A stretch of 64,000 nucleotides of DNA from Pseudohalioglobus sediminis (GTDB lineage: Bacteria > Pseudomonadota > Gammaproteobacteria > Pseudomonadales > Halieaceae): contig NZ_VTUX01000004.1 of the NCBI RefSeq assembly GCF_008370495.1, positions 1 through 64,000 on the forward strand. Direction: 5' to 3'. Within the stretch, counting starts at the first letter, position 1; each line of letters begins with the position of its first letter. Positions 1 to 8,777 of this stretch are shown here, piece by piece. The notes under the pieces are model-generated. The model worked only from the letters and a program-made list of their open reading frames with translations, was not told the DNA's origin and did not search any database. The translations under genes were made by a program, and so were the position numbers.

Positions 1-72
1 TGAGGTGGGTGTGCCGAGGTTGCTGGCGGCGATGAGGTAATACACCCCCTGAGAATCAGGTACCGAAAAGAG

Positions 73-103
73 AAAAGCCCAGCTGAAATCAGCTGGGCTT
101 TTT
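73..103. terminator. Rho-independent terminator, bidirectional
   Basis: A perfect stem of AAAAGCCCAGCTGA pairing across AATC-type loop bases with its complement ends in a T-run. It has A-runs and T-runs on opposite sides, so it can stop transcription on either strand. It probably ends a gene lying to the left of the window. From 104 to 278 I see no gene. The DUF937 gene begins at 279 and its promoter must lie in that stretch. Confidence 0.85.
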
Positions 104-278
104 AGTTCAAGGCCGCTAGAGCGTGTTTTTACACAGTCTCGTTCAGGGGCCTTTTTTCTATCTCTATCATCCATCCCCCGGCCGGGGGCCTGGCCATTCG
201 CATTCGCAGTTGGAAAACCGGGCGCATGCCGGAACTTGAGCTATGCTTTCTCAGCTGGATAACCAATAACGGGATCAG

Positions 279-698
279 ATGATGGATATTTTACAGGCGG
301 GTGCGCGATTGCTCTCGGAAGAGCTGGGATTGCAGGTGGACACTGACGCGGTAAGCAGCGCGCTATCCTCGCTGCTCGGTGACGGGCAGGGCAACATCGA
401 CCTGGGGGCGTTGACGAGCAAGCTGGCGGCCAATGGCAATCTGTCCAGCCTGGTCAACTCCTGGCTGGGCGATGGCGCCAACGCTCCGATATCGGCCGAG
501 AGCCTGAAGAGTCTTTTGGGAGAGGGTGCTGTAGCCGATTTCGCCGCCAACATTGGTGTCAATACTGATACGGCGGCGAGAGGCCTATCCGATGTATTGC
601 CTCAGATGGTCGACAAGGCCAGTAGCGGCGGCAGCCTGCTGGATGCCGCGGGCGGGATCGATGGCCTGCTTGGAGCCGCCAGGTCCTTCCTGAAATAG
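279..698 (+). CDS. DUF937 (YidB-like) family protein
   Basis: This is a 139-residue protein with no signal peptide and no membrane segment. It is rich in Gly, Ala, Ser, Leu and Asp. The repeated pattern of short helices broken by glycine (LLGDGQGNIDLGAL, SLKSLLGEGAVADFAANIGV, GGIDGLLGAARSFLK) is characteristic of the DUF937/YidB family, whose molecular function is not established. The tail GGIDGLLGAARSF is typical of these proteins. Translation starts at the first of two tandem ATG codons, seven bases after GGGATCAG. It stands alone, convergent with the next gene at a gap of 35 bases and without a clear terminator hairpin. The family assignment rests on composition and motif recognition, so it is fairly but not fully secure. 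Confidence 0.7.
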   Translation: MMDILQAGARLLSEELGLQVDTDAVSSALSSLLGDGQGNIDLGALTSKLAANGNLSSLVNSWLGDGANAPISAESLKSLLGEGAVADFAANIGVNTDTAARGLSDVLPQMVDKASSGGSLLDAAGGIDGLLGAARSFLK

Positions 699-733
699 CG
701 GCTCTAACGTGCCCGACGTCGCCCGGTCTGTGC

Positions 734-1864
734 TTACTGGGCGATGGCGGTCATGGCTACCTTTTGCACCACGCCTGCGCTGATCAGGCGCATCAGTTCA
801 GCTTTCTGTATTTTGCGCACGACGATGCCGTTCTGGTTGCCCAGCACGAATTCTTCTGCCTGGGGGTCGTACATACTCAGGCTGGCCAATGTAGGTATGT
901 CCTGGTCGTGAAATGCCAGCCAGGTGCCCATTGGCACTGGTGCGACGGATGACGGTTCAGTCAGGCGGCTGTTCAGAGCCAGCGATTCGGCCGCTGGCGA
1001 TGCGCCACTCTCGGCAGGGTTGACGGGCTTCTCGCTGACAGCGACTTGCGATGGAATATCCATATCTGTGCCTCTTTCGGTTTGTTCGGGCAGGGCGTCC
1101 TGCTCTTCTGGTGTTGATGATTCATTCACGGGTTTCCCTGCTGAATAGGCAAGGGAAAGCGAGAGCGTTTCCAGCGCGCCATTCTGTTCCGGGCTGGTAA
1201 CGGAAGGTTCATCTGCGATCGGCAAAGTTGCCACCGCGAGTTGTTCTGCATCTGCAACGGCGCTGGAGGGGCTCTCCGACGCCTGTTCTTCTTCGCATGC
1301 CTGCTCTTCTGCGCGTGCGTGTTCTACAGCGCCGGGTTCGTTCTCGGCGCCGCCTTCCTGCTTGTCCGACAAGTTGTCGTCCTCCCTGTCATCCTGTTCG
1401 AGGCTCGTCGTCGAGGCCTCTGTCTGCTCTTTTTCCATGGCCTCATCTACAGTGGCGATGGGATGCTCTGCTTCGCAGGTGTCTTCAGTGATCTGTGTGG
1501 AGATACGCCGTTGTGCGTAATTGGCGGCGCTGACACACATGGAGTGAGCGTCGCCGTCATCGCGCAGGGAGTTCAACCAGATACTGAATCCGTTGAGCGC
1601 ATCCTTCACGGGTTCGGGATTGTTGCGCTCCAGGCTGGTTTCGATCGCGGTACAGAGTATGCGCGTGAACCACGTCATTCTTCCCCAGGCATCGGATTCA
1701 TCGCCGTATTGATCGATAACGGCCTGTGCCACCAACCGCCATGGCCCATTGACCAGTCGCTGGTAGCTTTCCGGCAATCCGTAGTCGCACACGATTGCCT
1801 TCATGTGGCCGGCGGCGCAGTGGTCCTTGTCTATACTTTCGTCTGGCAGGTTTTCCGGAGTCAT
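734..1864 (-). CDS. Acidic-linker protein with DUF1631-like C-terminal segment
   Basis: The protein has 376 residues from the ATG at 1864. An upstream in-frame ATG at 1912 would add 16 residues, but their composition (many Thr and Arg) looks non-coding. The first ~115 residues form a helical domain with a tryptophan-containing core (NGPWRLVAQ, WGRMTWFTRIL). About 190 residues of Glu/Ala/Ser/Pro-rich, probably disordered sequence follow. The last ~65 residues begin GTWLAFHDQD and end in KVAMTAIAQ. That terminal block resembles the end of DUF1631 proteins (GxW plus a later FVxxNxxGIxV stretch). No enzymatic motif is visible. It may be a regulatory or scaffold protein related to DUF1631; the family call is tentative and function is unknown. 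Confidence 0.6.
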   Translation of the reverse strand: MTPENLPDESIDKDHCAAGHMKAIVCDYGLPESYQRLVNGPWRLVAQAVIDQYGDESDAWGRMTWFTRILCTAIETSLERNNPEPVKDALNGFSIWLNSLRDDGDAHSMCVSAANYAQRRISTQITEDTCEAEHPIATVDEAMEKEQTEASTTSLEQDDREDDNLSDKQEGGAENEPGAVEHARAEEQACEEEQASESPSSAVADAEQLAVATLPIADEPSVTSPEQNGALETLSLSLAYSAGKPVNESSTPEEQDALPEQTERGTDMDIPSQVAVSEKPVNPAESGASPAAESLALNSRLTEPSSVAPVPMGTWLAFHDQDIPTLASLSMYDPQAEEFVLGNQNGIVVRKIQKAELMRLISAGVVQKVAMTAIAQ

Positions 1865-2091
1865 GGTTTGCCTTGGTTTCGTTGTGCGCCTTGTTGTGCA
1901 GCGCTCTGTCAACGAGTATCAGCAGGGGCCACCTGGCCTTCAATAAAAAAGCGGAGAAAAGTCGCGAAAGTGCTGTCCGGGCCTGCAAATGCAGTGGATT
2001 GTGTGACGCGCGTCACACTAAGGCGTGGTGAAGCTTTGCGCTTAAGTGCTTGCCCCGGGAGCCGCAGGTGCGCCGCTGTCGAGGCCGGGAA

Positions 2092-3870
2092 CTACTGCGA
2101 CTCTTCCGATGCAGGCGCGACTTCTCGCGGCCTGTCGCCCAGGTGATTGGAGAGTTGGCGCAAAAATTCCATAAAGTGCCAGGGCGCCAACATGGCCTCG
2201 AGTTCGCTTGCTGACACCGGTGCGCTGAACAGGTAGCCCTGCATATGGTGCACACCCTGGCGGTTGAGAAACTGGTATTGTTCGATTGTCTCCACGCCCT
2301 CGGCGAGTAGCCCCAGTTCCATGTTGCGTGCGATATCGATAATGGCTGCGACCAGGTTTGCTTCTTTTTCGTTTTCCAGTGATTTCACCAGGTAACTGCG
2401 GTCCAGCTTGATGGAGTCCAGTGGGAAGTTATTCAGGTAGCCCAGTGGTGAATAACCGGTGCCGAAGTCGTCAATACACAGGCTTATGCCCAGCTCCTTC
2501 AGGCCGTTGAGTATGTGGATGCTCTCACCGAGGTCTTTCATCGCCACGCCCTCCTGCAGCTCAAGCTGAAGGTGCGATGGATCAACGCCGGTTTCTGCGA
2601 GTACTTCCCTGACGGTATCGACAAACTCCATCTTGAACTGCAGCGCCGAGACGTTAACGGTCACCTTGGGCAGCTTCAGATTCTTCGCGTGATAGGCTTT
2701 AAGCTGCTGACAGGCCTGCCGTATGGTCCACCTGCCGAGCTCATCGATAATGTTCATTTCTTCCGCAACCGGGATAAACCGCATCGGTGGCACCAGCCCC
2801 AGTTCGGGGTGATTCCAGCGCAGCAGCGCCTCGGCACCGACTACCGTGGCAGTGCGCGTTTCCACCTGCGGTTGGTAGACGAGCTCAATCTCGCCGCGTT
2901 CCAGAGCGCCGCGCAGGTCCGCTTCCATGCGCAGGCGGGCCTGCGCCGGCTCTGTCATGTGTTCCTGGTAGTAGGCGAAGTGATTCTTGCCCTGACCCTT
3001 GGCGTAGTAGAGGGCAATGTCGGAGGCTTTCAGCAGGCCCTGTGCATCCGACGCGTCTCCGGGCGCTATCGCGATGCCAATACTGGGGGTCACAACGAGT
3101 TCCTGCCCCTCTATATTAAAGGGGGAACCAATGGCCTCCACGATGCGTTCAGCCACCACGCCGGCGGCTTCAACTCTCTCCAGCTGCGGCAGTACCACGG
3201 TGAATTCATCGCCGCCGATCCGGGACACGTTGATGGAGGGGCCCGTGTCGACATTGTGGGCGACCAGGTCACTATCGCGGACGCAGCTGAGTATGCGGCT
3301 GGCGACCTCCTGCAGCAGGTTGTCTCCAGCACTGTGACCGACGCTGTCATTGATGCGTTTGAAGTCATCCAGGTCGATGAAAAGAATGGCCAGCTGCTCA
3401 CCGTGCCTCTCTGCCATCCGCAACAGCTGCTCCAGCTGTTCCCTGAACAGTCGACGGTTGGGCAATGAGGTAAGGCTGTCGTGATAGGCCATGTGATAGA
3501 GGTTTTCTCTCGAGGCCTCGATCTCACGCACTGAATCTGCAAGTTGTTGCTTCTGCTGTGCCAGCTCACTGGCATATGCCGCTTCCCGCTCCGCTGCTGC
3601 TGCTTCGCTGTCGGCGATCTGTGTGCTCAAGGATTGCAGCTTTGCGCCAGCCCGCGTCAGCAGCGTGCGCAGGTAACGGCTCTGCTGCGTCTCTGCCTCG
3701 CCATCCTCACTCTGCAGCCACTGCCGGTCGAAGTCCCTGGCCTGCGATGCGAGCTCTTTGTCGATGACGCGGCTGCGCTGCCGCGCCAGCCGCACGAGAG
3801 TCCATGCCAGCAGTCCGGCTATCAGCAGCAGAAGGCCAAGCAAGGCCGTCGTGGGTCCCGTCAATGTCAT
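2092..3870 (-). CDS. Membrane-anchored GGDEF-EAL c-di-GMP enzyme
   Basis: A 592-residue signalling protein made of one N-terminal transmembrane helix (about residues 8-29), a coiled coil (about 75-120), a GGDEF domain and an EAL domain. The GGDEF motif is intact at 219-223. The EAL motif (347-349) is followed by the usual phosphodiesterase residues: VNVSALQF, LELQE, DDFGTG, SIKLDRS and AEGVE. Both cyclase and phosphodiesterase activities are therefore possible. Two oddities stand out. About eight extra residues (around 205-216) sit just before GGDEF, and no RxxD inhibitory site is visible upstream of it. There is no periplasmic sensor domain, so the input is likely through the coiled coil or a partner. 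It is transcribed alone. Confidence 0.93.
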   Translation of the reverse strand: MTLTGPTTALLGLLLLIAGLLAWTLVRLARQRSRVIDKELASQARDFDRQWLQSEDGEAETQQSRYLRTLLTRAGAKLQSLSTQIADSEAAAAEREAAYASELAQQKQQLADSVREIEASRENLYHMAYHDSLTSLPNRRLFREQLEQLLRMAERHGEQLAILFIDLDDFKRINDSVGHSAGDNLLQEVASRILSCVRDSDLVAHNVDTGPSINVSRIGGDEFTVVLPQLERVEAAGVVAERIVEAIGSPFNIEGQELVVTPSIGIAIAPGDASDAQGLLKASDIALYYAKGQGKNHFAYYQEHMTEPAQARLRMEADLRGALERGEIELVYQPQVETRTATVVGAEALLRWNHPELGLVPPMRFIPVAEEMNIIDELGRWTIRQACQQLKAYHAKNLKLPKVTVNVSALQFKMEFVDTVREVLAETGVDPSHLQLELQEGVAMKDLGESIHILNGLKELGISLCIDDFGTGYSPLGYLNNFPLDSIKLDRSYLVKSLENEKEANLVAAIIDIARNMELGLLAEGVETIEQYQFLNRQGVHHMQGYLFSAPVSASELEAMLAPWHFMEFLRQLSNHLGDRPREVAPASEESQ

Positions 3871-4035
3871 TGCAAGTGTGCGCCTGTCATGGGCCTGGTT
3901 GCGTCTTTATTATCAACTGACCCGGGATTATCGCATGGAAATCCATGATGACGACCGCCAATCTGTGTTGCGAACCGCGTTTCAGGCAAAAATTCTGCGT
4001 TAGAGGCCTCGCTGATACGCAACTTCCTGAGGTGA

Positions 4036-5079
4036 TCAACGCGCCTCCTCCATGGTTACCCCGGCTGTGGCATCACTGGCGATGCTGACTTTGGCGGCAT
4101 GGCCCGGTATGTCCCTGACCAGTCGCGGTACCAGATACCCCGGCAGCTGCGCGCTGATTGCCGAGTGCAATGTGCGGGCGCGATCTGTGGATACATCAAA
4201 GTGCGCTGCGCCCTGGACCTTGTCCAGCAGGTGCAGGTAGTAGGGCAGCACGCCGCTCTGGAACAGGCGCTCGCTGAGTTCGACCAGTGTCTGTGCATTG
4301 TCGTTGACGCCAGCAAGCAATACGGCCTGGTTGAGCACTGTAACGCCCGCAGCCCGCAGCCTGTGCATGGCTGCAGCCACGTCGCTGTCCAGCTCGTTGG
4401 CGTGGTTGGCATGGATGACGACCACCGCGTCCAGAGGTGTCGCGCCCAGTGTTTGCAGTAGCGCCGGCGTTACGCGTTCGGGGATGACGACCGGCAAGCG
4501 CGTGTGCACCCGCACCCGTTGCACATGCGGTATTCCTGCCAGGCGTTCCAGCAGCTGCCGGATCTGCCCGTCCGACACCAGTAACGGGTCGCCGCCACTG
4601 AGGATAACCTCGGTGATCGAGCTGTCCGCGGCGATCTGTTCAAGTGCCTGCAACCACTCGGCGTGACTCTGTTGGTGTTGTTGATAGGGGAAGTGCCGCC
4701 GGAAGCAGTAGCGGCAATTGATGGCGCAGCCTCCGGTGAGAATCAGCAACACGCGACCGTGGTACTTCTGAATGATACCCGGCTGCCGGATGGCGTCGCC
4801 GGTTTCTCCAACCGGGTCGTGGCCGAAACCAGGTGCTACCAACAATTCCCTGCCGCTGGCCAGCACCTGGCGCAACAGTGGGTCGGCCGGGTCGCCCTTG
4901 CGCATGCGTTGCGCAAAGGCGCGTGGCACCTTCAGTGGGAAGTCCTGGCTGGCGAGCTGCGAGAAGCCAGTCTGTGCTGCCTGCAACTGCAGGTACTGCA
5001 GCAGCTCCTCACCGGAGCGAATCACGTCGCGCAGTTGTGTTTGCCAGTCCTGTGGGCTGCAGTCTTGTTGAGGAATCAC
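4036..5079 (-). CDS. epmB: EF-P-(R)-beta-lysylation enzyme EpmB (lysine 2,3-aminomutase family)
   Basis: A radical-SAM, PLP-dependent enzyme that makes (R)-beta-lysine for modification of elongation factor P. Family features are clear along its length: the VPRAFAQRMRKGDPADPLL opening, the 4Fe-4S motif CAINCRYCFRRHFPY, the SGGDPL box, HTRLPVVIP, NDNAQTL and the LDKVQGAAHF block near the C-terminus. The open frame extends further upstream into puuB, but the family start fits the GTG at 5079, giving 347 residues against about 342 in E. coli. Its Shine-Dalgarno sequence is weak. It follows puuB on the same strand after 58 bases. It usually lies beside efp, but neither efp nor epmA is present here. 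Confidence 0.93.
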   Translation of the reverse strand: MIPQQDCSPQDWQTQLRDVIRSGEELLQYLQLQAAQTGFSQLASQDFPLKVPRAFAQRMRKGDPADPLLRQVLASGRELLVAPGFGHDPVGETGDAIRQPGIIQKYHGRVLLILTGGCAINCRYCFRRHFPYQQHQQSHAEWLQALEQIAADSSITEVILSGGDPLLVSDGQIRQLLERLAGIPHVQRVRVHTRLPVVIPERVTPALLQTLGATPLDAVVVIHANHANELDSDVAAAMHRLRAAGVTVLNQAVLLAGVNDNAQTLVELSERLFQSGVLPYYLHLLDKVQGAAHFDVSTDRARTLHSAISAQLPGYLVPRLVRDIPGHAAKVSIASDATAGVTMEEAR

Positions 5080-5137
5080 CTTGCGTTGGCCTGTGCATTG
5101 CAAAGTGCAGAGTTTAACAGCAGTGGCGGGTCCTGGT

Positions 5138-6421
5138 TCAGCCCAGTCTATCGCGGAGGCTGTAGAAGAGCATGCCCGCAACCAGCCCGGGGAAGCGCAG
5201 CAGGGTGCCCCCGGGGAAAGTTTTGGAGGGGACCGTGGCCATGACGTCAAAGCGCTCGGCGCTGCCGGAAATGACTTCCGCCAACAGCTTGCCCGCGAGC
5301 GTGGCGATGGGCACACCGTGGCCGGAATAGCCGTGGGCGTAAAAAACCTGCGATGACAGGCGGCCAAAATCGGGCATGCGGTTAAGCGTTATGGCCAGCG
5401 TGCCGCCCCAGCCGTAGTCGATGCGCGTACTTTCCAGCTCCGGATAGATGCGCAGCATGTACTTGCGCACGAAGCTGCCGATGTCTCGCGGAAAACGCCG
5501 GGTGTACGATTCCCCGCCCCCAAACAGCAGTCGATTGTCGGCAGAGAGTTTCCAGTAATCGATAACAAAAAGGCTGTCTGACATCGAGGTGTCGTCGCGA
5601 ATCAGCTGCCTTGCCAGTGACTCTGGCAGTGGCTCGGTGGCCAGCATGTAATTATTGATAGGCATGATTCGACCTGCGGTGCGCGGTTCCAGTTTCTCCA
5701 GGTAACCGTTGCAGGCCAAAACCAGGTAGTCGGCTTTCACGCTGCCGCTATCGGTGTTCACGGTGACGTGCGCGCCTTCTGTATACGACAACACGCGGCT
5801 GCCCTCGTGCAGTGTAGCGCCGAGGTCACTGGCGGCACTGGCCAGTCCGAGGGCGTAGTTGAGGGGGTGCAGGTGACGGGCGCCGCTGTCGAGGGTGCCG
5901 CCATGAAAACCCTGGCCCGAGGTCATCTGCGCCAGCTCGTCCGGCTCCACGTAGCGGATATCCTCATAACCGTAAACGCTGCGCAGGTGGTCTACTTCTT
6001 CGATCAGCCAGGGTTGCTCCTTGGCCTTGGACGCCACATGGAGGTTGCCGTACTTGAGTTCGCAGTCGATCTGGTATTCGTCGATCAGGGAACAGACAGT
6101 CTCAACGCCTTCGAGGCCGAGTTGCCACAGGGCTTTGGCGTGATCCAGGCCGACCAGCTTTTCCAGCGTTTCCTGGTCCGCGCGCTGGCCGGTGCCAACG
6201 TGGCCGCCGTTGCGCCCGGAGGCGCCCCAGCCCACCTTGTTTGCTTCCAGCACGACGACGCTGTAGCCGCGTTTGCGCAGGTGGATGGCTGTCGACAGCC
6301 CGGTGTAGCCACCGCCAATAACACAGACATCGGCCGACACCTCCCCACGCAATGGGGGGAAGTCCAGTTGCTGGTTTGCCGAGGCGGCGTACCAGGATTC
6401 AACATGAGGAGTGTTTTGCAT
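5138..6421 (-). CDS. puuB: Gamma-glutamylputrescine oxidase (FAD), PuuB-like
   Basis: A DAO-family flavoprotein oxidising gamma-glutamylputrescine to the aminobutyraldehyde in the Puu pathway. The Rossmann FAD site is VCVIGGGYTGLSTAIHLRKR, followed by VVVLEANKVGWGASGRNGGH. The C-terminal half carries the WGGTLAITLNRMPDFG and GYSGHGV motifs typical of PuuB and related amino-acid oxidases. Starting at ATG 6421 gives 427 residues, matching the family length of about 426. A longer open frame to 6484 is possible but unlikely. It is divergent from puuA across 124 bases, which supports the assignment. The aldehyde dehydrogenase and hydrolase of the pathway (puuC, puuD) are not adjacent. Confidence 0.88.
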   Translation of the reverse strand: MQNTPHVESWYAASANQQLDFPPLRGEVSADVCVIGGGYTGLSTAIHLRKRGYSVVVLEANKVGWGASGRNGGHVGTGQRADQETLEKLVGLDHAKALWQLGLEGVETVCSLIDEYQIDCELKYGNLHVASKAKEQPWLIEEVDHLRSVYGYEDIRYVEPDELAQMTSGQGFHGGTLDSGARHLHPLNYALGLASAASDLGATLHEGSRVLSYTEGAHVTVNTDSGSVKADYLVLACNGYLEKLEPRTAGRIMPINNYMLATEPLPESLARQLIRDDTSMSDSLFVIDYWKLSADNRLLFGGGESYTRRFPRDIGSFVRKYMLRIYPELESTRIDYGWGGTLAITLNRMPDFGRLSSQVFYAHGYSGHGVPIATLAGKLLAEVISGSAERFDVMATVPSKTFPGGTLLRFPGLVAGMLFYSLRDRLG

Positions 6422-6545
6422 GTTGGGAATATACCGTTTTGCAGCGGCGGATGCGCATACCACCATAGGGTTAGCGCCAAGCAAAACGCTTGAATAGCCC
6501 CGGGTTCATCGCGATACTCGGGGCTTTGGGCAAAACGGACGCGGT
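6422..6545. promoter_or_regulatory. puuB/puuA divergent control region
   Basis: This 124-base divergent spacer contains a 7-bp inverted repeat AGCCCCG (6496-6502) / CGGGGCT (6519-6525). The repeat is enclosed by two direct copies of GCAAAACG (6481-6488 and 6530-6537). The arrangement suits an operator for a shared repressor, but I cannot name the regulator and no puuR-like gene is visible in the window. Confidence 0.4.
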
Positions 6546-7895
6546 ATGAGCACCGACACGCAGGCGATCAAGGACTGGCTCAAGCAACACCAGATTTCAG
6601 AGGTGGAAGTGCTGGTGCCGGATATGACGGGCAATGCCCGGGGCAAGTTTATTCCCGCTCACCAGTTTCTGGACATGGGCGAGCCCCGACTTCCGGAAAG
6701 CATCATGGTGCAGAGCGTCACCGGTGAATACTGCGATGAACACTGGGACCTGGTTGAGCCTACTGACGCAGATATGATCCTCAAGCCCGATCCCGGAACC
6801 ATGCGGGTCGTACCGTGGGCACGCGAGCCGACGGCGCAGATTATTCATGACTGCTACACCATGGACGGTAGCTTGCACCCGCTGTCCACCCGCAATGTGT
6901 TGCGCAAGGTGCTGGACCTGTACCAGGCTGCGGGATTGCGCCCGGTGGTGGCGCCCGAGGTGGAATTCTACCTGGTCAGCCGCAACACCGACCCCGACAA
7001 CGTACTGGCGCCGCCAAAGGGGCGTTCCGGTCGCGCGGAAACATCACGCATGTCCTACAGCATGGACGCGGTTTCGGAGTTCGAGGACTTCGTGGAAGAC
7101 ATGTACGATTTCGCTGAAGCGCAGGAACTGCGGGTTGATACCCTGATCCATGAAAATGGCGCCGCGCAGATGGAAATCAACTTCCTGCACGGCGACCCCA
7201 TGGATCTCGCCGACCAGGTATTCACCTTCAAGCGCACCGTGCGCGAGACAGCGCACAAACATGGCGTATACGCGACATTTATGGCCAAGCCCATGCAGGC
7301 CGAACCGGGTAGCGCCCTGCATATCCACCAGAGTCTTGAATCACTGGAGACGGGTCGCAATATTTTCGTCGATGAGCAGGGCGAGCACACGGAAGCCTTC
7401 CTCAGTTACATCGCCGGACTGCAGCACTACACGCCCGAATTGATAGCGCTCTACGCGCCCAATGTGAACTCCTACCGGCGGCTGGCGCCCGATATTTCTG
7501 CGCCCATCAACCTGAACTGGGGGCTGGACAATCGCACCACCGCGTTTCGGGTGCCCCAGAGCGGCCCGGCGGCCACGCGGGTCGAGAATCGCTTCCCCGG
7601 AGCGGATGCCAATCCCTACCTGGCGATGGCCGCGACGCTGGCCTCGGGTTACCTGGGCATGCAGCGGAAACTCACACCCACGCGGCCACACCAGGGCACC
7701 GCCAATGAAGACGAGGTTGAAGTCGCCCGAACACTCGAGGAAGGCCTGCGTAACCTGGGTGATTCCCCGGAAGTGGAAGAGGTGTTCGGCGCGCTGTTCC
7801 TGAAAGCTTATGCCGCGGTGAAGCTCGATGAATTCGAAGAGTTTAACCGGGTGATTTCTTCCTGGGAGCGGGAGCACCTGCTGCTGCAGGTTTAA
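6546..7895 (+). CDS. puuA: Gamma-glutamylputrescine synthetase PuuA (glutamine synthetase family)
   Basis: A 449-residue type-III-like glutamine synthetase homologue that ligates glutamate to putrescine using ATP. Diagnostic blocks are PDMTGNARGKFIP at the N-terminus, VVAPEVEFYLV, ENGAAQMEINF, the metal and ATP site ATFMAKPMQAEPGSALHIH, and NRTTAFRVPQSGPAATRVEN with the conserved arginines. The ENRFPGADANPYLAMAA block closes the active site. No adenylylation-loop signature of GlnA is evident. It pairs with the divergent puuB, making putrescine catabolism the most likely pathway. A membrane protein of unknown function follows 18 bases downstream. Confidence 0.9.
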   Translation: MSTDTQAIKDWLKQHQISEVEVLVPDMTGNARGKFIPAHQFLDMGEPRLPESIMVQSVTGEYCDEHWDLVEPTDADMILKPDPGTMRVVPWAREPTAQIIHDCYTMDGSLHPLSTRNVLRKVLDLYQAAGLRPVVAPEVEFYLVSRNTDPDNVLAPPKGRSGRAETSRMSYSMDAVSEFEDFVEDMYDFAEAQELRVDTLIHENGAAQMEINFLHGDPMDLADQVFTFKRTVRETAHKHGVYATFMAKPMQAEPGSALHIHQSLESLETGRNIFVDEQGEHTEAFLSYIAGLQHYTPELIALYAPNVNSYRRLAPDISAPINLNWGLDNRTTAFRVPQSGPAATRVENRFPGADANPYLAMAATLASGYLGMQRKLTPTRPHQGTANEDEVEVARTLEEGLRNLGDSPEVEEVFGALFLKAYAAVKLDEFEEFNRVISSWEREHLLLQV

Positions 7896-7913
7896 CCGGG
7901 AGCGGCTTCCCCA

Positions 7914-8768
7914 ATGACCAAGGACAGCGACAACCTGCTTGCCAACAGCGCGGTCAACATGCGCCTGTTCACAGCAATAAAATACATTGTCTACCTGCTG
8001 CTGAGCTTCAATGTCTACCTGTTCCTGCAGGAAGAGCTATTAGCCCTTGAGCACACCTTTGTTGATGGTTTTGAACTGTCGCAGGTTATCCAGGTGTTCT
8101 CCGCAACCATCGATACGGCGGCCTGGGTTATTCTGCTGCTGTTGTTTGAACTCGAGACATCGGTGCTGGATGACCGCAGGATTCAGGGGCCCGTGAAATG
8201 GGGTCTGCACGGTATCCGGCTGCTTTGCTACGTCGCTGTGTTTTACGCCTTTACCGGTTATTACGCGGAACTGGTGACGCTGTACGAGGTTACGCCCATG
8301 GCCGGCTTCGATGCCTGCGCCAGCGTCGGGCAGGGGTGGTCGCTGCTGGTAGACCTGGACGAGTACATACCCTTGCAGGCGCAGAACTGCGCCGCCGTGG
8401 CTGGCGAAATCTATCGCGTCACCGGTTTTGATATTCTGGCGGAAGCCCAGGTTCTGGAGGCAGCACGCAGGCTGGCCTGGGTTGATGTGATCAATTCCGC
8501 GGCCTGGCTGCTGGTCGTCATCGTGCTGGAGATCGAGGTGAGGCTGCAACTGCGCGGTGACCTGTCCGATCGCATCATGAACGTGACCAAGTGGGTGAAG
8601 CTTATACTCTACGGCACGCTATTTTTGGCCGCAGGCTACTGGGGCGTTGCCGGCGATTTCCTGGATTTCTGGGACGCGGCGCTGTGGTTGTTTGCGTTTA
8701 TCTTTATCGAGCTCAATGTGTTTGAATGGCAGGCCGAAACCAATCAGCAAGACCCGGCGACAGCCTGA
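7914..8768 (+). CDS. Unknown multi-pass membrane protein
   Basis: I do not recognise this 284-residue protein. It has about six hydrophobic segments: residues 21-42, 65-85, 95-120, 195-213, 228-250 and 255-272 by eye. The pattern LLLFELETSVLDDR in the first half reappears as VIVLEIEVRLQLRGD in the second, and both are followed by a basic stretch with VKW (GPVKWGL, VTKWVKL). This suggests an internal duplication of a three-helix unit. The region between the halves (about 125-190) contains two cysteines and is probably extracytoplasmic. It sits between puuA and mtnA with spacings of 18 and 9 bases, so it is probably co-transcribed with both. A transport or sensing role is possible but only inferred. 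Confidence 0.8.
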   Translation: MTKDSDNLLANSAVNMRLFTAIKYIVYLLLSFNVYLFLQEELLALEHTFVDGFELSQVIQVFSATIDTAAWVILLLLFELETSVLDDRRIQGPVKWGLHGIRLLCYVAVFYAFTGYYAELVTLYEVTPMAGFDACASVGQGWSLLVDLDEYIPLQAQNCAAVAGEIYRVTGFDILAEAQVLEAARRLAWVDVINSAAWLLVVIVLEIEVRLQLRGDLSDRIMNVTKWVKLILYGTLFLAAGYWGVAGDFLDFWDAALWLFAFIFIELNVFEWQAETNQQDPATA

Positions 8769-8777
8769 GGATCCGCC

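Noticed and set aside
1-65. Short minus-strand frame at the left edge reading VPDSQGVYYLIAASNLGTPTS, and a plus-strand frame ending at position 40
   Set aside because: Both are too short to assign. The minus-strand reading would begin immediately beside the bidirectional terminator without a start codon or ribosome site, and the plus-strand tail has no recognisable feature.
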